Below are positions 8,003 to 11,438 of a DNA stretch of 11,438 bases, piece after piece. The stretch is from Hemicentrotus pulcherrimus (lineage: Eukaryota; Echinodermata; Echinoidea; Camarodonta; Strongylocentrotidae). The stretch covers positions 1-11,438 of the forward strand of contig BEXV01006351.1 in NCBI GenBank assembly GCA_003118195.1, read 5' to 3'. How positions within the stretch are numbered: position 1 is the first letter of the stretch; each line of letters opens with the position of its first letter. The notes beneath the pieces are model-generated. The model had not been told where the DNA came from. It made no database searches and was given only the letters and a program-made list of their open reading frames with translations. The position numbers were made by a program, and so were the translations under genes.

Positions 8003-8275
8003 CTGTTTGTTTAAAGTAGTGCTTGCATCTCCCTAATTTTATCAAACGAAATCGTTTTTACTGGCTGCATGCAGTACAAACAAGCAGAATTGACAAAGGA
8101 ATCAACTCCGTTCGTTGACAATCAGTCATGCATGAAGTCTTTCGTCTACGGCTGATTGTCAACGAAACGGAGTTAAGTCTTTTATTAATTCCGTTTCTTG
8201 CTACGACAGTCAGCCAGTGAAAACGAATTCGTTTGAGAAAATTATGGAAATGCAAGCACTACTTCAAACAAACAG
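8003..8275. mobile_element. Palindromic MITE-like element, 273 bp
   Basis: The outer arms 8003-8067 and 8211-8275 are inverted copies; 59 of 65 bases match by my alignment. They begin CTGTTTGTTT and end ACTGGCTG. The inner arms 8104-8125 and 8152-8174 are inverted copies, AACTCCGTTCGTTGACAATC against the same with one extra T. The parts between (8068-8103 and 8175-8210) are also related but more diverged. Only about 26 bp at the centre are unpaired, including the small palindrome TCATGCATGA at 8126-8135. There is no coding frame and I see no clear target-site duplication. The whole could fold into one long hairpin. Confidence 0.88.
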
Positions 8276-8310
8276 AACTTCGTCATTTCTTGCTCATTTT
8301 TCCTGATTGA

Positions 8311-8566
8311 GGTATCATATGAAAGGGCAGAAACTGAACTTTCCACAAATATGAATTTTTCTACGAAATTTAGATACCGCCCGCCAAATGACTTTTTGGT
8401 TTCCTTCCTTCAAATTGCTTTTGATCACTCATGCATGAAATGTGCATCATATGAGTTGCATCAAATGAAAGAGGAGGCTCTAAGCTTTCCAAAAGTTATA
8501 GTTGTGATTAAGTTATGATAAAAGGTCGAAAGGTTTATAAACCACCCGATATGATAGTTGACCAAA
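8311..8566. repeat. Possible diverged direct repeat of about 110-150 bp
   Basis: Two stretches share the order ATCA-ATGAAAG-G, then a CTTTCCA block, then an AT-rich stretch and a C-rich ACC(G/A)CCCG block. One begins near 8311 (ATCATATGAAAGGGCAG) and the other near 8459 (ATCAAATGAAAGAGGAG). Similarity is limited and read by eye only. A related CTTTCCA/TTGAA arrangement may also lie inverted near 4280-4320. Confidence 0.3.
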
Positions 8567-9690
8567 AACTTGTACGATTGCCATCTGTTAGCTTACCAGT
8601 TTCAGGTAATATGTTATTTGCCATTTTTATGATTTTCTTTGAACCCGCACTTTAAGAAGGAAAGTATCTTAGCAAAAATATAATGAATCAACTTGAAAAT
8701 TAATAACAAATTCATCAAAAATAGTTGTATATTTAACTCACGGGCGTTCCTGGCAAAAAAAAGTCCCCCGAGGAGGATAACCATACGAGCTATCAACGTC
8801 ATATTCTTCTTTCAAATATTTACTATGTCATGTTGAATGAGCTTCAGCTGCTTGTAAATGTTAGGCTACGTTGTACAGCAAAGGGACATTCATCATCATT
8901 CCAGGCGGTTGGAAGAAAATGAAAGAATACACAACCTCCTATCTATTTTTGTCCACACTTCGCCTTAAGTAGGTACCCTTATATTCGACGATCAGTCCCG
9001 AGAAAGTAATTTTTATCGATCGCATCGTCATGATTACAGTGTAAACATATGCAGGAAAGTCATATTTTGATGAAAGACCGATATGAAAAATCGACCAGTA
9101 TCGATCAACCTTTCCGATGTCACTTAATTCATACGTCAGGGTATTTGCGACGGAAGTAGGTCATGTACGTTGTCAAAGACATTATTAAAGAGAATGTTGA
9201 GTTCTGGAGTTCTTGGAAAGGTGATGATACAATTTGTGATTTGTTTCTTCATTCTTTTGTTGTTAGTTTGGAAGAGTAGGTCTATCACTTTAAAAAGTCC
9301 CCTTCAAATAATGGGTCTTCACATGCCCTCTTATTCTCAATACGACAATCAACAGCTAAAGGTTGCAGACCACAACTTTCAAGCTATATATCAGTTATGT
9401 AGTCCCATTTACGCATTTTTGTGTACAATGCATGTGACCTCTAACAGAACAGGGCCAATTTCGTATCCAAAATCATCACAGTGTACACCAATTATCTGAT
9501 TAATCCAATCGCTCCCACACAGTTCCTTTCACAACGCAGTCGCATGAATGAAACTCAAATTTAGCTTTAACATTGGGTGCGTGTGCTTGATGTATCGACC
9601 AGTCTTCGACTATAAAAACTTCATTTTCAAAAAATGATGATTTGTATACCTTCATTTGCCTCTCATCTTTCACTTGCTTTTTGTGACAAA
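8567..9690. other. Long intronic or intergenic stretch: no supported gene
   Basis: No CTLD or mucin-type frame is visible on either strand. A plus-strand frame to 9499 has a hydrophobic segment (FVICFFILLLLVW) after its first ATG near 9194, but nothing else supports it as a gene. A minus-strand frame ending at 9500 runs about 50 residues without low complexity, but I do not recognise it. Confidence 0.45.
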
Positions 9691-9935
9691 GAGAGAGAGA
9701 GAGAGAAAAAACAATGATGTAAATTATGACCTTTAGAAATCCCACAACACTCACGATCAAGGTAGAGCGAGAAAGAGAGAGTGAGAGAGAGAGAGAGAGA
9801 GAAAGTGAGAGAGCGGGTGGGTGTGTGTATTAGTATATTTGTATCAGAGAAAGAGAGAATGTGTGTATGCGTGCGTGTATGTGCGTGTGTGTGCATGTGG
9901 GAGAGAGAGATAGAGAGATAGAGGAGATAGATATA
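9691..9935. repeat. GA-rich and TG-rich compound microsatellite
   Basis: Long runs of GAGAGA with AAAGAGAG interruptions (9691-9705, 9766-9813, 9900-9930) surround a GTGTGTATGCGTGCG tract at 9857-9898. The minus-strand frames here, rich in Leu-Ser and Thr-His, come from this composition and are not genes. Confidence 0.92.
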
Positions 9936-9960
9936 TTGAATGAGAGGTAAAGAGATTTAA

Positions 9961-10655
9961 AATTTAATACAAGCACCAAGGGAGAGAAAATGTTTAAATG
10001 AAAGTGGGATAATTCCATAATGCGTTATTGTTTTGTTGGTTCATAATTTGATAATATATTATGTTCAAAAAGAGAACAAACGCTTGTATTCAAGTAGGAT
10101 GATTTGATAATCCTCTGTCAAGAAATCGGCTGACGAAATGATTAAAACATTCTGGAAACTAACAAAGTAACTTTGAATAACTGTACTAAATTGGATGTTT
10201 GAAACTTATATCTATATGATAACAGGGATTTTCCTCGCTTCTTAATAATGTAACTGCCAGGTGTTCGATGCGATATATCAAACTGAATATTAAAGTTCGA
10301 ACCGTTTAAAGCAATGAGGGAATTTGTTTAATTTGTTTGTTTGTTTGGTTTTTTTTTAGGTAAAAGATTACTTCCTTCAGGATGATTCGACATTTGCCCC
10401 GGTGACCATTGCTTAGAACTTCTTTTAAAAAAATGTTCAACAAAGGTACTATGGTTTGGTAGGGATGTTTATTAGTGTTATAGGTGAAGTTTGAGGTTAC
10501 GGTTATATGCTAAATCAGATGTGACGTGGAAACCGCAGCAAAGAAAGGGGGAGGGGCGGCCAGAAGAAAGAGAAAGAAATGGAGGAAAAGAACCGCCTTG
10601 GGTTTTGTTGTTTAACGTGTAAATGAACGGCAATTACGCGCAGTAAAGTTCCCAG
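9961..10655. other. Unannotated AT-rich stretch
   Basis: No exon-like frame or element ends are seen. It contains a short TTTG-repeat and T run at about 10323-10358 and a purine-rich patch at 10540-10590. It ends where similarity to the CTLD A downstream intron begins. Confidence 0.5.
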
Positions 10656-10690
10656 TGTCACATTTGCATTTTATTAGAAAACTACCCTTA
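10656..10690 (-). repeat. Intron flank shared with the CTLD A copy (left piece)
   Basis: The plus-strand sequence GTGTCACATTTGCATTTTAT and the following TAGAAAACTACCCTTA match TTGTCACGTTTGAATTTTAA and TAGAAAATTACCCTTA at about 755-792, downstream of CTLD A exon 2. Similarity stops just before GTGTCAC, so the mucin exon next to it in copy A has no counterpart here. Confidence 0.8.
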
Positions 10691-11085
10691 AAGATAAAGT
10701 TGAGTTCGTGTCATGTGATTACATTGTGAAAGAAACGGTGTGGAAGCTATCAGAAAAGGTTGATCATCTAGTTTATAAGTATTCGTGTGTATTGCAAATT
10801 CTGGAATCATTAAAATGATAAGAAATGTGGCGAAATCTTGGCAAAGTTACAAGCACTGTACACAAAATTATGTATATGGGACTACACGAGCACATGGCGA
10901 AAAAAACCTACCCCCGATTGTTATGAAGTTTCATGTCATATCTATAATATGAGGGCATTTGAAGAGCCATGCTTTTCAGGCAACATGTTTAATCTGATGT
11001 TCTTCCACCCTTGAATAATAACAATGATAACGCTCACAAATTATTTTCATTACCTCTTCCCAGAACTCGACCTTCTCTTTATCTT
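10691..11085. mobile_element. Putative 395-bp TIR element (MITE) with TA target duplication
   Basis: The stretch interrupts an intron segment that is continuous in the paralogous copy at about 785-805. It begins AAGATAAAG and ends CTTTATCTT, a perfect 9-bp terminal inverted repeat. A looser match follows, GAGTTCG inside the left end and GTCGAGTTC inside the right end. TA flanks both sides (10689-10690 and 11086-11087), as expected for Tc1/mariner-type insertion. It has no coding capacity. The empty site in copy A differs by a few bases, so the exact edges are inferred. Confidence 0.6.
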
Positions 11086-11141
11086 TATATGTGATTCATA
11101 AAGGGAGGGGTAGAAAAAGAAAAGATATTTGTACACTATAC

Positions 11142-11374
11142 CTGTCGCATTGTACAGGCAGATGTACGGGTGTTTAACATCTTCGCAAGACAGTTGATTC
11201 CACTGGCCGGCTTCTGCTCTTATCATTGCTGCGCAAACAGTAGACTCATTACCGGAATATTCGGAGAAAAAATTGTCATAATACGCGAATGTCGTCGTGC
11301 CAAACTCCACCGATTGGTAAAATTGTCCACTGCCGTCTAAAATCTGTTGTGTTCCGATCCACATTGTATCCAAC
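11142..11374 (-). CDS. C-type lectin-like domain C, second-half exon (phase 2-1)
   Basis: This is a paralogue of 854-1086 with identical length, splice sites and phases. It encodes LDTMWIGTQQ, FAYYDNF, VCAAMIR, QWNQLSC and KHPYIC, with the three conserved CTLD Cys. As in CTLD A, no EPN/QPD motif is present and WND is replaced (WNQ), so the standard Ca2+-sugar site is missing. It gains two N-glycosylation sequons (NES, NAT) that copy A lacks. The acceptor is CTGCAG (AG at 11376-11375) and the donor is CAG|GTATAG (GT at 11141-11140). Its first-half exon must lie beyond the window end. It could splice in frame to CTLD B at 5986, or belong to a neighbouring paralogous gene. Confidence 0.88.
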
Positions 11375-11438
11375 CTGCAGAGCAAAATAAAAAATAAACG
11401 GGTTACGTTTTCCAACTCTCATGATGTAATAATATTTC

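Larger units (their letters stand above)
110..11374 (-). other. Gene model: partial multi-CTLD mucin-like protein, six exons
   Basis: The exon order is 11374-11142, 5986-5791, 5274-5036, 2500-2320, 1086-854, 712-110. All borders are GT-AG. Phases run 2-1, 1-2, 2-1, 1-2, 2-1, 1-1, so every junction is in frame; the total is 1685 nt with 561 whole codons and no stop. CTLDs are extracellular disulphide-rich folds that bind sugars, proteins or lipids. Tandem CTLDs with a Thr-rich stalk suggest a secreted or cell-surface lectin-like protein, perhaps in immunity or mucus (inference). Signal peptide, start codon, C-terminus and any membrane anchor are outside the window. The link from C to B over a 5.1-kb intron is the weakest; C could end a neighbouring gene. 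Confidence 0.65.

Noticed and set aside
9170..9499. Possible small membrane protein on the plus strand
   Set aside because: The frame begins without ATG; the first ATG is near 9194. It has one hydrophobic segment but no family match, and open frames of this length occur by chance in AT-rich DNA.
9500..10018. Minus-strand frames with Leu-Ser or Thr-His runs
   Set aside because: They are translations of GA and TG microsatellites. The non-repetitive part near 9500-9650 is unrecognised and lacks splice support.

Overview
The window looks like nuclear DNA from an animal, most likely a marine invertebrate; I cannot name the species. Coding sequence is sparse and split into exons with GT-AG borders. 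Introns are long and AT-rich and carry a LINE fragment, a tRNA-derived SINE, fold-back and MITE-like elements and microsatellites. There is no bacterial operon structure. One ambiguous base (n, 6675) suggests draft assembly.

The main content is part of one gene on the minus strand, read from high to low coordinates. I find six exons: 11374-11142 (second half of C-type lectin-like domain, CTLD, 'C'), 5986-5791 plus 5274-5036 (complete CTLD 'B'), 2500-2320 plus 1086-854 (complete CTLD 'A'), and 712-110 (a Thr-rich mucin-like exon). Intron phases agree at every junction: domain borders are phase 1 and the intron inside each CTLD is phase 2, directly before the WIG strand. Joined, the exons give 561 uninterrupted codons with one base left over at each end. 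The gene continues past both ends of the window, so its start, signal peptide and C-terminus are not visible. The product looks like a secreted or membrane-anchored protein with tandem CTLDs followed by an O-glycosylated stalk. The exons of A and C are close paralogues and share flanking intron sequence, so part of the array arose by duplication.

Region by region: 1-109 intron; 110-1086 mucin exon and CTLD A exon 2; 1087-2319 intron holding a LINE endonuclease fragment (+) and a SINE (-); 2320-2500 CTLD A exon 1; 2501-5035 intron with a tandem repeat of about 51-64 bp near 2874 and a 23-bp duplication at 4826; 5036-5986 CTLD B with a TG-rich microsatellite in its intron; 5987-11141 a 5.1-kb intron (or intergenic DNA) with simple repeats, a C-rich minisatellite, a fold-back structure of about 1 kb (6676-7712), a near-perfect palindromic element (8003-8275), a GA/GT microsatellite and a short TIR element (10691-11085); then CTLD C exon 2. 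No bacterial-type regulatory site, promoter, rRNA, functional tRNA or CRISPR array is supported.
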